From positions 1,219,822 through 1,283,821 of the forward strand of contig NZ_CP095096.1 in the NCBI RefSeq assembly GCF_025561445.1: a stretch of 64,000 nt of DNA. Reading direction: 5' to 3'. This DNA comes from Staphylococcus sp. IVB6181 (GTDB lineage: Bacteria > Bacillota > Bacilli > Staphylococcales > Staphylococcaceae). Both the position numbers and the translations under genes were made by a program. How positions within the stretch are numbered: position 1 is the stretch's first letter; the number at the start of each line of letters is the position of its first letter. The notes beneath the pieces were generated by a model that was not told where the DNA came from, did not search any database, and was given only the letters and a program-made list of their open reading frames with translations. This document shows positions 45,839 to 55,773 of this stretch, one piece after another.

Positions 45839-46109
45839 ATGACATTTTCCTTTCTTAAATTAATCCATTGTAAGATTTTACCATAATTTAAGGTAACTTG
45901 TTGAGAAGAAAATCTGAATTAGGTCTTTTCTTAATATAGAAATTATAGTAAGATTGTCTGGTTGCAAAATCTAAGTACTTAATAAATAGACGTAAAATGT
46001 GTTTTCGCTTCGCTCATTTTGATGCGTAGGCGAAAATTTTTAATTGGCAAAAAAGCAGAGGTTAAAAACTTGAATCTGAAAAAAGAAAAGAGAAAGCAGG
46101 TGTATAAGT

Positions 46110-47288
46110 ATGAACATGCCCAAATCAATTTGGTGGCTTGTTGTAGGAATGGCAATCAACATTATGGGTGCCAGTTTTTTATGGCCTTTAAATACAATTT
46201 ATATGAGTCAGGAATTAGGTAAAAGCTTAACAACTGCCGGGTTAGTTTTGATGATTAATTCATTAGGGATGGTCATCGGCAACTTGCTTGGCGGTTTATT
46301 ATTTGATAAGTTAGGCGGCTTTACAACAATTATCAGCGGCGCAGTTATTTGTTTATGCGCTACAACTTTATTAAACTTTTATCACGGCTGGCCGTTATAT
46401 GCGGTGTGGCTTGTAATGTTAGGTTTCGGCGGGGGTGTAATCGTACCTGCGATTTATGCGATGGCCGGAGCAGTGTGGCCGAATGGCGGACGTCAAACCT
46501 TTAATGCGATTTACTTAGCACAAAATTTAGGTGTGGCCTTCGGCGCAGCCATGGCCGGCTATGTAGCAGAACTAAGTTTCAATTATATCTTTATCGCAAA
46601 CTTATTAATGTATGTCGTGTTCTTTATTGTAGCTGTGACACAATTTAATGTACAATATCGCGGGAAAGTCAGAATCCCAGAGACGAATCAATGGGCGCAA
46701 AAGAAATATCGCAAACGCTTTGTTGCATTATTACTGTTATGTGTAATGTTTGCGATATGTTGGATTGCTTATATTCAATGGGAGAGTACGATTGCATCAT
46801 TTACGCAGCAAATGAACATTTCATTATCGCAATATAGTGTATTATGGACTATCAACGGTATCATGATTTTAGTTGCACAACCTTTGATTTATCCTGTTAT
46901 ACGCTTATTAAGAGGCAATTTAAAGAAACAAATGTTTGTCGGTATTTGTATTTTTATTTTATCGTTCTTCGTTACAAGCTTTGCGCATCAATTCTCTGTC
47001 TTTGTAATCGGTATGATTATCCTGACATTAGGTGAGATGTTTGTATGGCCGGCTGTACCTACAATTGCGAACCAGTTGGCACCTGAAGGAAAACAAGGTG
47101 CATATCAAGGTATTGTCAATTCAGCGTCAACGGTCGGTAAAGCATTCGGTCCACTAATCGGCGGAATTTTAGTAGATAGTTTCAACATGCAAGTGATGTT
47201 CTTGTCAATGATGGGCTTATTAATCATTTCAATGTTCTTTTTATATATTTATGATAAACATTTAACGCCAAGTGAATTTGATATTTAA
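46110..47288 (+). CDS. Major facilitator superfamily transporter
   Basis: 392 residues with twelve predicted membrane segments. The A-type motif GGLLFDKLGG follows segment 2 (about residues 60-69), and a central charged loop after segment 6 (YRGKVRIPETNQWAQKKYRKR) is seen. Similar to multidrug/YxxX-type drug:H+ antiporters; the substrate cannot be told. AGGTG stands ten bases before the ATG. Transcribed alone with its own terminator. The gap 45839-46109 contains the divergent promoters and no gene. Confidence 0.85.
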   Translation: MNMPKSIWWLVVGMAINIMGASFLWPLNTIYMSQELGKSLTTAGLVLMINSLGMVIGNLLGGLLFDKLGGFTTIISGAVICLCATTLLNFYHGWPLYAVWLVMLGFGGGVIVPAIYAMAGAVWPNGGRQTFNAIYLAQNLGVAFGAAMAGYVAELSFNYIFIANLLMYVVFFIVAVTQFNVQYRGKVRIPETNQWAQKKYRKRFVALLLLCVMFAICWIAYIQWESTIASFTQQMNISLSQYSVLWTINGIMILVAQPLIYPVIRLLRGNLKKQMFVGICIFILSFFVTSFAHQFSVFVIGMIILTLGEMFVWPAVPTIANQLAPEGKQGAYQGIVNSASTVGKAFGPLIGGILVDSFNMQVMFLSMMGLLIISMFFLYIYDKHLTPSEFDI

Positions 47289-47320
47289 ACAAGATATGGA
47301 TACCATGTCTTGTTTTTTTG
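47289..47320 (+). terminator. Terminator of the MFS gene
   Basis: ACAAGATATGG pairs with CCATGTCTTGT around ATA, followed by seven T. Confidence 0.85.
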
Positions 47321-47433
47321 CACTTCTAAAGTATTTCATAACATATAATTGTTTATTAATAGTATTGTATTAAACGAGTTGAAGTGTTAAGCTACTTTTA
47401 GGAAATATTAATTACAACTTAGAGGTACACAAC

Positions 47434-48150
47434 ATGACAAAAACAACTGAAGAATTTAACAGCGACGTGCTGCATACGCCTTTAAAGATCAATAAAGGCG
47501 AAATCACACTGGATTTAGGTGTATATGAGTATCAATTTCAAAAGAAATTGAACTTGCAACATCCGGTTGAAAAACCATACTTTGCATTAAAAAGAATCGT
47601 AGACATTGTATTGAGTTTCACATTGATACTCATCACTTTGCCGATTATGATTTTATTTTCGATTATCATTTGTTTGGATAGTTTCGGCAGTCCGATTTAT
47701 TCGCAGATGCGTGTGGGTAAAATGGGAAAACTGTTTAAAATATATAAATTAAGATCCATGAAGAAAAATGCGGAATCAAACGGCATGCAGTGGGCGGAGA
47801 AAGACGACCCGAGAATCACACGTGTCGGCCACTTTATCAGAAAAACAAGAATTGATGAATTGCCGCAATTATTTAACGTGTTAAAAGGCGAAATGAGTTT
47901 TATCGGTCCTAGACCTGAACGGGCTGAATTTGTGGAATTATTCAGTTCACAGTATCAAGGATTCGAACAACGCTGTTTAGTTTTGCCAGGTTTAAGCGGC
48001 TGGGCACAAGTTTGCGGCGGTTATGATTTAAAACCGAATGAAAAGCTGAAATACGATATGAGTTATATCCTCCATGCATCTATTCCTTTGGAGTTATTTA
48101 TCGCATTCAAAACAATCGGTGTGTTATTCACAGGTTCTGGTTCTAGATAG
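47434..48150 (+). CDS. Bacterial sugar transferase (priming glycosyl-1-phosphate transferase)
   Basis: 238 residues. After about 45 polar residues comes FALKRIVDIVLSFTLILITLPIMILF, the membrane helix pair typical of polyprenyl-phosphate sugar transferases, then SPIYSQMRVGKMGKLFKIYKLRSM, DELPQLFNVLKGEMSFIGPRPE and LPGLSGWAQVCGG. This class transfers a sugar-1-phosphate to undecaprenyl phosphate to begin a polysaccharide. No other polysaccharide gene is nearby. Clear gene start; ribosome site AGAGG. Confidence 0.88.
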   Translation: MTKTTEEFNSDVLHTPLKINKGEITLDLGVYEYQFQKKLNLQHPVEKPYFALKRIVDIVLSFTLILITLPIMILFSIIICLDSFGSPIYSQMRVGKMGKLFKIYKLRSMKKNAESNGMQWAEKDDPRITRVGHFIRKTRIDELPQLFNVLKGEMSFIGPRPERAEFVELFSSQYQGFEQRCLVLPGLSGWAQVCGGYDLKPNEKLKYDMSYILHASIPLELFIAFKTIGVLFTGSGSR

Positions 48151-48204
48151 CACTGGCAAAGTATTTAGGGCTTGCATTAAAGGTTAGAATAAAATATAGT
48201 TATA

Positions 48205-48421
48205 GATGTATATGGAGTAGTAATTTAAATTGCTTATCAAGAGAGCTGGTGGTCGGTGCGAACCAGTTTAGGAATTTAAGTGAACTTACCAACGAATAAT
48301 ATTAAGAATAAGTACAGCTCGAGCTATTATGTATGAGGTGCGTAGAAATACGAATGAAGGTGGTACCGCGGCGTCAGTCGTCCTTCATAAAGCAATCATA
48401 ATAGTTTGAGTTGTATTTTTT
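48205..48421 (+). promoter_or_regulatory. T-box leader of leuS
   Basis: The T-box sequence AAGGTGGTACCGCG is at 48356-48369, followed by GTCCTTCAT (48379-48387). Stem I lies around 48225-48320 with AGAGAGCTGGTGG; the likely specifier is CTT (Leu) at 48284-48286 in GAACTTACC. CTATTATG (48323) can pair with CATAATAG (48396), enclosing ATGAAGG/CCTTCAT, as the terminator fold. The next T run lies 13 bases on. Uncharged tRNA-Leu should allow leuS expression. Confidence 0.88.
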
Positions 48422-48439
48422 TATTAGGAGGAAAGCAAA

Positions 48440-50854
48440 GTGAGTTTTAATCATCAAGAAATTGAAAAGAAATGGCAGAATTATTGGGCTGAACACAAAA
48501 CGTTTAAAACTAGCGATAATTTAGGTCAAAAGAAATTTTATGCATTAGATATGTTCCCGTATCCATCAGGTGCAGGGTTGCACGTAGGACATCCTGAAGG
48601 TTACACAGCAACAGATATTATTTCACGCTACAAACGTATGCAAGGATATAATGTTCTTCATCCTATGGGATGGGACGCTTTCGGTTTGCCTGCTGAACAA
48701 TATGCATTGAACACTGGTAATGACCCGCGTGAATTTACTAAAGAAAATATCAAAACATTCAAGCGTCAAATTCAAGAGCTCGGTTTCAGTTATGACTGGG
48801 ACAGAGAAATCAGTACAACAGATCCTGATTATTATAAATGGACACAATGGATTTTCATTCAACTTTACAACAAAGGCTTAGCTTATGTGGATGAAGTTGC
48901 GGTGAACTGGTGTCCTGAACTTAAAGCGGTATTATCTAACGAAGAAGTTGTAGACGGTGTTTCTGAACGCGGAGGATATCCTGTTTATCGCCGTCCGATG
49001 AGACAATGGGTATTGCGTATTACTGAATATGCAGACCGTTTGCTTGAAGACTTAGATGACTTAGATTGGCCTGAATCTATCAAAGATATGCAACGTAACT
49101 GGATCGGCCGTTCTGAAGGTGCGAAAGTTACATTTGATATCGAAAATAATGATGGCAAAATCGACGTATTCACTACAAGACCGGATACAATTTACGGCGC
49201 AACTTTTGCGGTACTAAGTCCAGAACATGAATTAGTAGATCAAATTACAACAGAAGATCATAAAGCAGAAGTTGAAAATTATAAAAAAGAAGCATCTATG
49301 AAGTCTGATTTGGAACGTACAGACTTAGCAAAAGACAAAACTGGTGTATTTACAGGCGCATATGCGATTAATCCATTATCTGGCGAAAAACTTCCGATAT
49401 GGATTGCGGATTATGTATTGTCTACTTATGGTACAGGGGCTGTAATGGCTGTACCGGCACATGATGAACGCGACTATGAATTCGCACAAAAATTCGACTT
49501 GCCGATTAAAGAAGTCATCGAAGGCGGAGATATTGTGAAAGAAGCCTATACAGGCGACGGCCCGCATATCAATTCAGGTGCATTAGATGGCTTAAACAAT
49601 GCAGAAGCGATTCCTAAAGCTATCCAATTGCTTGAAGAAAGAGGTGCCGGCGAGAAAAAAGTCAATTTTAAATTACGCGACTGGTTATTCAGCCGTCAAC
49701 GTTATTGGGGCGAACCTATTCCGATTATTCATTGGGAAGACGGTACAATGACAACGGTTCCGACAGAAGAATTACCATTGTTATTACCTGAAACTGATTC
49801 AATCGAACCTTCAGGTACAGGCGAATCACCACTTGCTAATATTGATGAGTTTGTGAATGTGGTTGATCCTAAAACAGGTATGAAAGGCCGCCGCGAAACA
49901 AATACTATGCCACAATGGGCAGGCAGCTGCTGGTATTATTTAAGATATATTGATCCGAAAAATGATGAAATGTTAGCAGACCCTGAAAAATTAAAACACT
50001 GGTTGCCGGTTGATTTATATATCGGCGGGGTAGAACATGCGGTACTTCACTTGCTTTACTCAAGATTCTGGCATAAAGTACTTTACGATTTAGGCGTTGT
50101 ACCGACGAAAGAGCCATTCCAAAAATTATTCAACCAAGGTATGATTTTAGGTGAGGGTAATGAAAAAATGAGTAAATCTCGCGGCAACGTAGTCAACCCA
50201 GACGATATCGTACGTTCACACGGTGCAGACACATTACGCTTATACGAAATGTTCATGGGACCTTTAGATGCGGCAATCGCATGGAGCGAAAAAGGTTTAG
50301 ACGGTTCTCGTCGTTTCTTAGACCGTGTCTGGAGATTGTTCGTAAATGAAGATGGCACACTATCTTCTAAAATTGTAGATAATGATGATAAATCATTACA
50401 AAAAGTATATAACCAAACTGTGAAAAAAGTAACAGAAGACTATGACACATTAAACTTCAACACTGCTATCAGTCAATTGATGGTATTCATTAACGAAGGC
50501 TACAAAGCTGATCAGCTTTACAAACCTTATGTTGAAGGATTTGTGAAAATGTTGTCACCGATTGCGCCGCATTTAGGTGAAGAATTATGGTCTAAACTTG
50601 GACATGATGAAACAATCAGTTACCAACCATGGCCAGATTTCGATGAATCATTACTTGTTGATGATGAAGTTGAAATTGTTGTCCAAGTCAACGGTAAAGT
50701 CAGAGCGAAAGTCTTCATTCCAAAAGATGCGTCAAAAGAAGAAATGGAAGACATTGCTTTAAAAAATGAAAATGTTAAATTAGATATAGGGGAAAAAGAC
50801 ATCAAGAAAGTCATCGCTGTTCCGCATAAATTAGTGAACATTGTAGCTAAATAA
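48440..50854 (+). CDS. leuS: Leucyl-tRNA synthetase
   Basis: 804 residues, class I synthetase. HIGH motif region [17 protein letters not shown] (about residues 40-56), the CP1 editing domain ([27 protein letters not shown]), KMSKSRGNV (about 575-583) and the C-terminal tRNA-binding domain are complete. GTG start with AGGAGG eight bases upstream. Controlled by the T-box leader. Confidence 0.97.
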   Translation: MSFNHQEIEKKWQNYWAEHKTFKTSDNLGQKKFYALDMFPYPSGAGLHVGHPEGYTATDIISRYKRMQGYNVLHPMGWDAFGLPAEQYALNTGNDPREFTKENIKTFKRQIQELGFSYDWDREISTTDPDYYKWTQWIFIQLYNKGLAYVDEVAVNWCPELKAVLSNEEVVDGVSERGGYPVYRRPMRQWVLRITEYADRLLEDLDDLDWPESIKDMQRNWIGRSEGAKVTFDIENNDGKIDVFTTRPDTIYGATFAVLSPEHELVDQITTEDHKAEVENYKKEASMKSDLERTDLAKDKTGVFTGAYAINPLSGEKLPIWIADYVLSTYGTGAVMAVPAHDERDYEFAQKFDLPIKEVIEGGDIVKEAYTGDGPHINSGALDGLNNAEAIPKAIQLLEERGAGEKKVNFKLRDWLFSRQRYWGEPIPIIHWEDGTMTTVPTEELPLLLPETDSIEPSGTGESPLANIDEFVNVVDPKTGMKGRRETNTMPQWAGSCWYYLRYIDPKNDEMLADPEKLKHWLPVDLYIGGVEHAVLHLLYSRFWHKVLYDLGVVPTKEPFQKLFNQGMILGEGNEKMSKSRGNVVNPDDIVRSHGADTLRLYEMFMGPLDAAIAWSEKGLDGSRRFLDRVWRLFVNEDGTLSSKIVDNDDKSLQKVYNQTVKKVTEDYDTLNFNTAISQLMVFINEGYKADQLYKPYVEGFVKMLSPIAPHLGEELWSKLGHDETISYQPWPDFDESLLVDDEVEIVVQVNGKVRAKVFIPKDASKEEMEDIALKNENVKLDIGEKDIKKVIAVPHKLVNIVAK

Positions 50855-50874
50855 TTAAGGAAGGTGATTAAGTG

Positions 50875-51192
50875 ATGGAATCAATTACAACAGATGAACT
50901 TAAAAAGAAAATGCTAGAACATTCACCTGTTCATATTGTTGACGTCAGAGAAGATGAGGAAACAGCTACAGGTATTATTCCTGGAGCAACAACAATTCCG
51001 ATGAATCAAATTCCTGACCATGTCAAAGACTTTAATGAAAATGATACGTACTATATTATTTGCGCAGGCGGTGTACGCAGTGCAAATGTAGTCAACTATC
51101 TTAAGGAACAAAACCCTAACATTCATGCTGTAAATGTAGAAGGCGGCATGAAAGCATGGGGCGACGAAGGTTTAGAAGTCGATAGTATTTAA
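50875..51192 (+). CDS. Rhodanese-like domain protein
   Basis: 105 residues, a single rhodanese domain: IVDVREDEETATGIIPGATTIPMNQIP and the active-site loop CAGGVRSANV with cysteine at about residue 62. Typical single-domain sulfurtransferase for persulfide transfer. Placed 20 bases after leuS and probably cotranscribed. GTG 50872 is an alternative start. Confidence 0.9.
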   Translation: MESITTDELKKKMLEHSPVHIVDVREDEETATGIIPGATTIPMNQIPDHVKDFNENDTYYIICAGGVRSANVVNYLKEQNPNIHAVNVEGGMKAWGDEGLEVDSI

Positions 51193-51207
51193 TAAGTTTT
51201 AACATAG

Positions 51208-51256
51208 TAATAGCCGAAACAGGGCACTTTATCAGTGTGCTGTTTCGGCTATTTTC
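51208..51256. terminator. Bidirectional terminator between rhodanese and the flavoprotein gene
   Basis: TAGCCGAAACAG (51211-51222) pairs with CTGTTTCGGCTA (51240-51251), with further GCAC/GTGT pairing inside and T/A runs outside. Confidence 0.9.
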
Positions 51257-51269
51257 ATTGTGTGATGCA

Positions 51270-52535
51270 TTACATTGTGCTGTTGTAGATGCCTGCGTTA
51301 AGACCCGAAACACGTCCGGTTACTAAAGCGCTGGTAATATTATAGCCGCCAGTATAACCGTGTATATCGAGTACTTCACCGCAAAGGAAAAGGCCAGGTG
51401 TAATTTTAGACATCATCGTATGCGGTTCGATTTCTTTAATAGAGACACCGCCGCCTGTGACAAATGCTTTTTCTATCGGCAAGGTACCATTTACAGTAAA
51501 CGTAAATGTTTTGAACAGATGTGCGATTTCCAAGATTTGCTGATTAGAGATATGATGTCCGGTTGTGTCTTCAGCTACGCCGGCTTGTTCTAAAATAAAA
51601 TTCAGATAGCGTTCTTCAATAATGCCGCGCAAGCTGTTCTTGATATATTTATCCGGAGCATCTTTAATTAATTTCTTAATGCGTGCTTGCACTTCATTTT
51701 CTTTTTTTTCAGGGAAGACATCAAGCTGCATTTTGATGTCTTGTCTCTTTTGAGACTTTTGTTCTTTGTATACAAATTGGCTGCAGCGTAAAGCAGCAGG
51801 TCCGCTGACGCCGAAGTGTGTGAAAATCATATCCATTTGATGGGTGATACGCGGTTTTTTATTTTTTCTTAATACAGATAAAGCGACATCTTTTAAGCTG
51901 AGGCCTTTGAGTGTCTTTCTGATTATAAAAGGTTCTTTAGAAGTAATCGGAACTTCTGTCGGAAAGAGTTCTGTAATGGTATGGCCTAAACTTTCCGCAA
52001 ATGTATAGCCGTCACCTGTTGAACCTGTGTGCGGTACACTTGTGCCGCCTGTAGCGATAACCACTGATTTGGCTAAATAGTCGCGGTTATCTTGATCTGT
52101 AACGCTAAAGCTTCCATCATCGTTCTTTTGGATGTGTTTGACTGCTGTTTCTTCTTTAACTTCAACATGATTTTGAGCGAGTTCTTGAATCAAGGTATCC
52201 ACGACATCTTGTGCACGGTTAGAAACCGGAAACATTCGGCCGTGATCTTCTTCTTTAAGTTTTACGCCTCTTGATTCAAAGAATTCTATAATAGACTCAT
52301 TGTCGAAAACTGAAAAGGGGCTGTAAAGAAATTTTCCGTTGCCTGGAATATGACGGATAATTTCATCGTAGGGCAATCGGTTGGTGACATTGCATCTGCC
52401 TCCGCCTGAAATTTTCAGTTTTCTGCCGAGTCCTTTCTTCTTTTCTATCAGCAAAACCTTTTGTTTGTCTTGGCTTGCGGCTGCAGCTGACATTAAACCG
52501 CTGGGACCGCCGCCTATAATGATTGTTTGGTACAT
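51270..52535 (-). CDS. HI0933/BaiN-like flavoprotein
   Basis: 421 residues. FAD motif TIIIGGGPSGLMSAAAAS at residues 4-21, KLKISGGGRCNVTN (family signature, about 42-55), VIATGGTSVPHTGSTGDGY and the C-terminal FVTGGGVSIKEIEPHTMMSK and GYNITSALVTGRVSG. The reaction is unknown in most members; BaiN-type and YhiN-type reductases are proposed. The ATG at 52535 is 33 bases from its AAGGAGG; a hairpin between them may bring them together (52541-52568). Confidence 0.85.
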   Translation of the reverse strand: MYQTIIIGGGPSGLMSAAAASQDKQKVLLIEKKKGLGRKLKISGGGRCNVTNRLPYDEIIRHIPGNGKFLYSPFSVFDNESIIEFFESRGVKLKEEDHGRMFPVSNRAQDVVDTLIQELAQNHVEVKEETAVKHIQKNDDGSFSVTDQDNRDYLAKSVVIATGGTSVPHTGSTGDGYTFAESLGHTITELFPTEVPITSKEPFIIRKTLKGLSLKDVALSVLRKNKKPRITHQMDMIFTHFGVSGPAALRCSQFVYKEQKSQKRQDIKMQLDVFPEKKENEVQARIKKLIKDAPDKYIKNSLRGIIEERYLNFILEQAGVAEDTTGHHISNQQILEIAHLFKTFTFTVNGTLPIEKAFVTGGGVSIKEIEPHTMMSKITPGLFLCGEVLDIHGYTGGYNITSALVTGRVSGLNAGIYNSTM

Positions 52536-52540
52536 ATCGA

Positions 52541-52575
52541 TTATCACGCATTAAATTTAGCGTGATTACCTCCTT
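52541..52575 (-). promoter_or_regulatory. Ribosome site separated from its start by a hairpin
   Basis: On the minus strand AAGGAGG (52569-52575) is followed at once by TAATCACGC (52560-52568), a loop, GCGTGATAA (52541-52549), and five bases before ATG 52535. Folding the nine-base stem leaves a spacing of five. A GTG at 52547 lies inside the stem. Confidence 0.55.
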
Positions 52576-52798
52576 TGATTTGATTTGAAATAAGTATTTA
52601 GGTTATTGTGAATGCTTAGACTAGTATTCCGTTTACTTTCGTAAGATTATATGGCATAGTCTACTCTGTTGTTAAATTCTTTATAATATCTTTCCTGTTA
52701 ACACAATTTTAAGCTATAATACTAATGAAAAAAAGTAACTGCTAATGAATGTTGGTAGTGGGATAAGATTAAATTAATTTTCAGATAGGAAGAGTGTT

Positions 52799-54433
52799 AT
52801 GAATGAAAGTCAAGAATTAGTGAGAGGGACCTTTCTCTTAACAGTAAGTATTTTGATTACCAAAATACTGGGTGTGCTGTTCATTATACCGTTTTATGCA
52901 ATTATCGGCGGTGAGGAGAATTTGGCCCCATTCAACTATGCATATGCACCTTACAACATTGCGATTGCTGTAGCAACCGCTGGTGTTCCGCTGGCTGCTT
53001 CTAAGTATGTAGCAAAGTATAATGCAATCGGTGCATATCATGTAAGTCAAAAGCTTTATAAATCAAGTTTTATTGTCATGTCGATCAGCGGTATTATCGG
53101 GTTTATTATCTTATATACTTTATCTCCGTTTATCGCTAATGTCACATTGGCACATAAATCAAACGTAAAAGGCGGATGGACTGTTGATGATATTACATGG
53201 ATTATCCGTATTATCAGTACAGTTGTTATCTTTATTCCGCTATTAGCGACTTGGCGAGGGGTATTCCAAGGTTTCAAATCTATGGGTCCTACAGCTGTTT
53301 CAGAGGTAACTGAACAAGTAGCTAGAATTATCTTTATTTTAGGCGGCAGCTATGTTGTCTTGCACGTGATGAACGGTACAGTCTTAATGGCCAATGGTGT
53401 AGCTACATTTGCGGCAGCAATCGGTGCAATTGTAGGTATCTTTACACTATGGTATTATTGGCGCAAGCGTAAACCATATATAGATGAAATGGTTGCGTCT
53501 GACACAACCGGTTTGGATGTTCCGTATTCAAAAATGTATAAAGAAATTATTTCGTATAGTATTCCTTTTGTTATTGTCAGCTTAAACTTCCCGCTCTTCA
53601 ACATTGTGGATCAGCTGACACATAACAATGCTTTAGGCATTGCAGGCGTACCTCAGCAATTACACGACTATTTCTTTACAATATTAAATATGACAACAAA
53701 CAAAATTGTGATGATCCCCACTTCATTAGCAGCAGGCTTTGCGATCAGTTTGATTCCTTATATTACAAAGACATATGAATCAGGCGAACTGAGCGAAATG
53801 CACAGACAAATCAGAACATCGCTTGGTGTCTTAATGTTTATTACAGTTCCTGCAAGTTTAGGGATTATGGCGTTAGCCTCTCCGTTATATACTGTGTTCT
53901 ACAGTAATAACTTTGACGGCAGCCGTTTGTTATTCTTCTATGCACCCGTGGCAATGCTGATATCTTTATTAAGTATTACTGCATCTATGCTGCAAGGTAT
54001 AGATAAACAGAAACTGACAGTATTCGTTATTTTAGCGGCAGTTGTAGTGAAAATTGTATTAAACTTCCCGCTTATTGTTATGTTCCATACAGCAGGTGCA
54101 GTACTAAGTACGGGTATCGCTTTATTATTCGCGAACATCTGCAACTTCTATATCTTGAAGAAATATGCGAAGTTCACATTTACAGAAACTTGGATTCAAT
54201 TTGCGAAAATCTTTATCTACGGCTTCATCATGATGATTTGTGTCGAAATCGGTTATTGGTTGATGCAAATGGTTGTATCGCCGCAAACAAAATTCGGCAG
54301 TTTAATTATTTTAATCGTAGGAGTTGTGATTGGTATGGCAGTTTATGGTGGTATCACGCTGAAAACAAGACTTGCGGATCAATTCCTTGGTGAATTGCCA
54401 AGCAAATTACGCAGAAAGTTGAGAATCTCATAA
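52799..54433 (+). CDS. murJ: Lipid II flippase MurJ (YtgP/SpoVB-like)
   Basis: 544 residues with about fourteen membrane segments, MOP superfamily. The N-terminus VRGTFLLTVSILITKILGVLFIIPFY and internal GVPLAASKYVAKY are typical of the YtgP/MurJ group. The S. aureus gene in this position (SAV1754 by memory) is the lipid II flippase, which moves the peptidoglycan precursor across the membrane. The stop overlaps the next ATG by one base. GGAAGAG precedes the ATG. Confidence 0.88.
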   Translation: MNESQELVRGTFLLTVSILITKILGVLFIIPFYAIIGGEENLAPFNYAYAPYNIAIAVATAGVPLAASKYVAKYNAIGAYHVSQKLYKSSFIVMSISGIIGFIILYTLSPFIANVTLAHKSNVKGGWTVDDITWIIRIISTVVIFIPLLATWRGVFQGFKSMGPTAVSEVTEQVARIIFILGGSYVVLHVMNGTVLMANGVATFAAAIGAIVGIFTLWYYWRKRKPYIDEMVASDTTGLDVPYSKMYKEIISYSIPFVIVSLNFPLFNIVDQLTHNNALGIAGVPQQLHDYFFTILNMTTNKIVMIPTSLAAGFAISLIPYITKTYESGELSEMHRQIRTSLGVLMFITVPASLGIMALASPLYTVFYSNNFDGSRLLFFYAPVAMLISLLSITASMLQGIDKQKLTVFVILAAVVVKIVLNFPLIVMFHTAGAVLSTGIALLFANICNFYILKKYAKFTFTETWIQFAKIFIYGFIMMICVEIGYWLMQMVVSPQTKFGSLIILIVGVVIGMAVYGGITLKTRLADQFLGELPSKLRRKLRIS

Positions 54434-55128
54434 TGAGATTAGATAAATTCTTATCAAATATGGGTGCAGGTACACGCAGCGAGGTCAAACAACTGTTAAA
54501 GAAAAATGCAGTGATGGTCAATGGAAAGAAAGAAAAACAAAGCAAGCGTCAAATCGATCCAGAAGCGGATGAAATCAGCGTAAACGGTGAAGTCATTGCT
54601 TATATTGATAAAATCTATTTAATGCTGAACAAACCTGCCGGCTATGTTTCTGCGGTTGAGGATGCAGAACATAATACAGTCATTAGCTTGATTGAACAAT
54701 ATCAATATTTAGACCTTTTTCCTGTTGGAAGATTAGATAAAGATACAGAAGGGTTGTTGTTGATTACAAACGATGGGCAATTCAACCACGATGTAATGAG
54801 TCCGAATAAGCATGTTTCAAAAGTATATCAAGTCCAAGCAGCACAACCAGTGACGCAAGATGATGTACAAAGATTCAAAGAAGGTATAGAATTATCGGAT
54901 GGTAAAGTCAAACCGGCAAAACTCGAAATAACAGAAGATCCTCAAATTGTATTTGTAACAATTCATGAAGGTCGCTACCATCAAGTAAAAAGGATGTTTC
55001 ATGCGATTGATAATGAGGTAACTAAGTTAAAGCGAGTTAAAATCGGAAATTTAAAACTAGATGATAATCTGTTAAAAGGCGAGTATCGCGAATTAACCGA
55101 AACAGAATTGGAATTAGTTAAAAGCTAA
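54433..55128 (+). CDS. rsuA: 16S rRNA pseudouridine(516) synthase family (RsuA/YtzG)
   Basis: 231 residues: S4 RNA-binding domain (RLDKFLSNMGAGTRSEVKQLLKKNAVMVNG, residues 2-31) and the RsuA catalytic loop VGRLDKDTEGLLLITNDG with the essential aspartate (about residue 102). HEGRYHQVKRMF is the C-terminal family motif. It starts on the last base of murJ and is presumably co-translated with it. Confidence 0.88.
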   Translation: MRLDKFLSNMGAGTRSEVKQLLKKNAVMVNGKKEKQSKRQIDPEADEISVNGEVIAYIDKIYLMLNKPAGYVSAVEDAEHNTVISLIEQYQYLDLFPVGRLDKDTEGLLLITNDGQFNHDVMSPNKHVSKVYQVQAAQPVTQDDVQRFKEGIELSDGKVKPAKLEITEDPQIVFVTIHEGRYHQVKRMFHAIDNEVTKLKRVKIGNLKLDDNLLKGEYRELTETELELVKS

Positions 55129-55156
55129 AATTTTAAAAAGGACAAGGTGATTATTT

Positions 55157-55573
55157 ATGGCTAAATCAAATAACTTCTTAAAAGCAGTACTAGGAATCGG
55201 CGCAGCAGCAGTTGCTGTAGCGTTAAGCAGAAAAGAAAGCAGAGATCGTTTAAAACAAGAATATGATAAATACAAAGAAAACCCTGAATCATATAAAGAA
55301 AATGCTAAAGAATTAGCAAACCAAGTTGCATCAAAAGCAACTGAAACTTTCAACGAAGTAAAACAAGATCCTAAAGGTTATGCTGAAAAAGTAAAACAAG
55401 ATCCTAAAGGTTTCTTGCAAGAACAAAAAAATCGTTTCTCTAATTCAGGAGATGCGCCATCACCAACATTAAAAGATGTTAAAGGTTCAGATGAAGCGCA
55501 AAACAACATCAGAATCGTTACTGATGAAGATTTAAAACAAAACGAAAACAAAGATTCTAACGACAACAAATAA
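55157..55573 (+). CDS. YtxH-like small envelope protein with tandem repeat
   Basis: 138 residues: N-terminal alanine-rich anchor NNFLKAVLGIGAAAVAVALS, then a charged helix with repeated units NPESYKENAKEL, VKQDPKGYAEK, VKQDPKGFLQE, and an acidic disordered tail ending NENKDSNDNK. The two KQDPKG copies are 12 residues apart. It belongs with YtxH-type stress proteins; function unknown. It follows rsuA after 28 bases and has its own terminator. Confidence 0.65.
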   Translation: MAKSNNFLKAVLGIGAAAVAVALSRKESRDRLKQEYDKYKENPESYKENAKELANQVASKATETFNEVKQDPKGYAEKVKQDPKGFLQEQKNRFSNSGDAPSPTLKDVKGSDEAQNNIRIVTDEDLKQNENKDSNDNK

Positions 55574-55589
55574 GACAGTTTTTATTTTA

Positions 55590-55624
55590 AGTACCTTAGC
55601 GGATTCGCTAAGGTGCTTTTTTGA
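55590..55624 (+). terminator. Terminator after the murJ-rsuA-ytxH group
   Basis: GTACCTTAGCG pairs with CGCTAAGGTGC around GATT, followed by TTTTTT. Confidence 0.9.
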
Positions 55625-55678
55625 TACCAAAAATTATTTTTGTGTTTTAAGGCTTGCAATGACAACAATTTTGAAAAG

Positions 55679-55708
55679 TTGACAGAAAATTTATGGGGTT
55701 CCTACTGT
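55679..55708 (+). promoter_or_regulatory. pepV promoter
   Basis: TTGACA (55679-55684), 18-base spacer, TACTGT (55703-55708). Confidence 0.6.
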
Positions 55709-55773
55709 TGTTTAAGAATCAGTTAGGGTAAAATAAATAGTGAACTAAAAAACGAGAAGGAAGTTGATCACGA

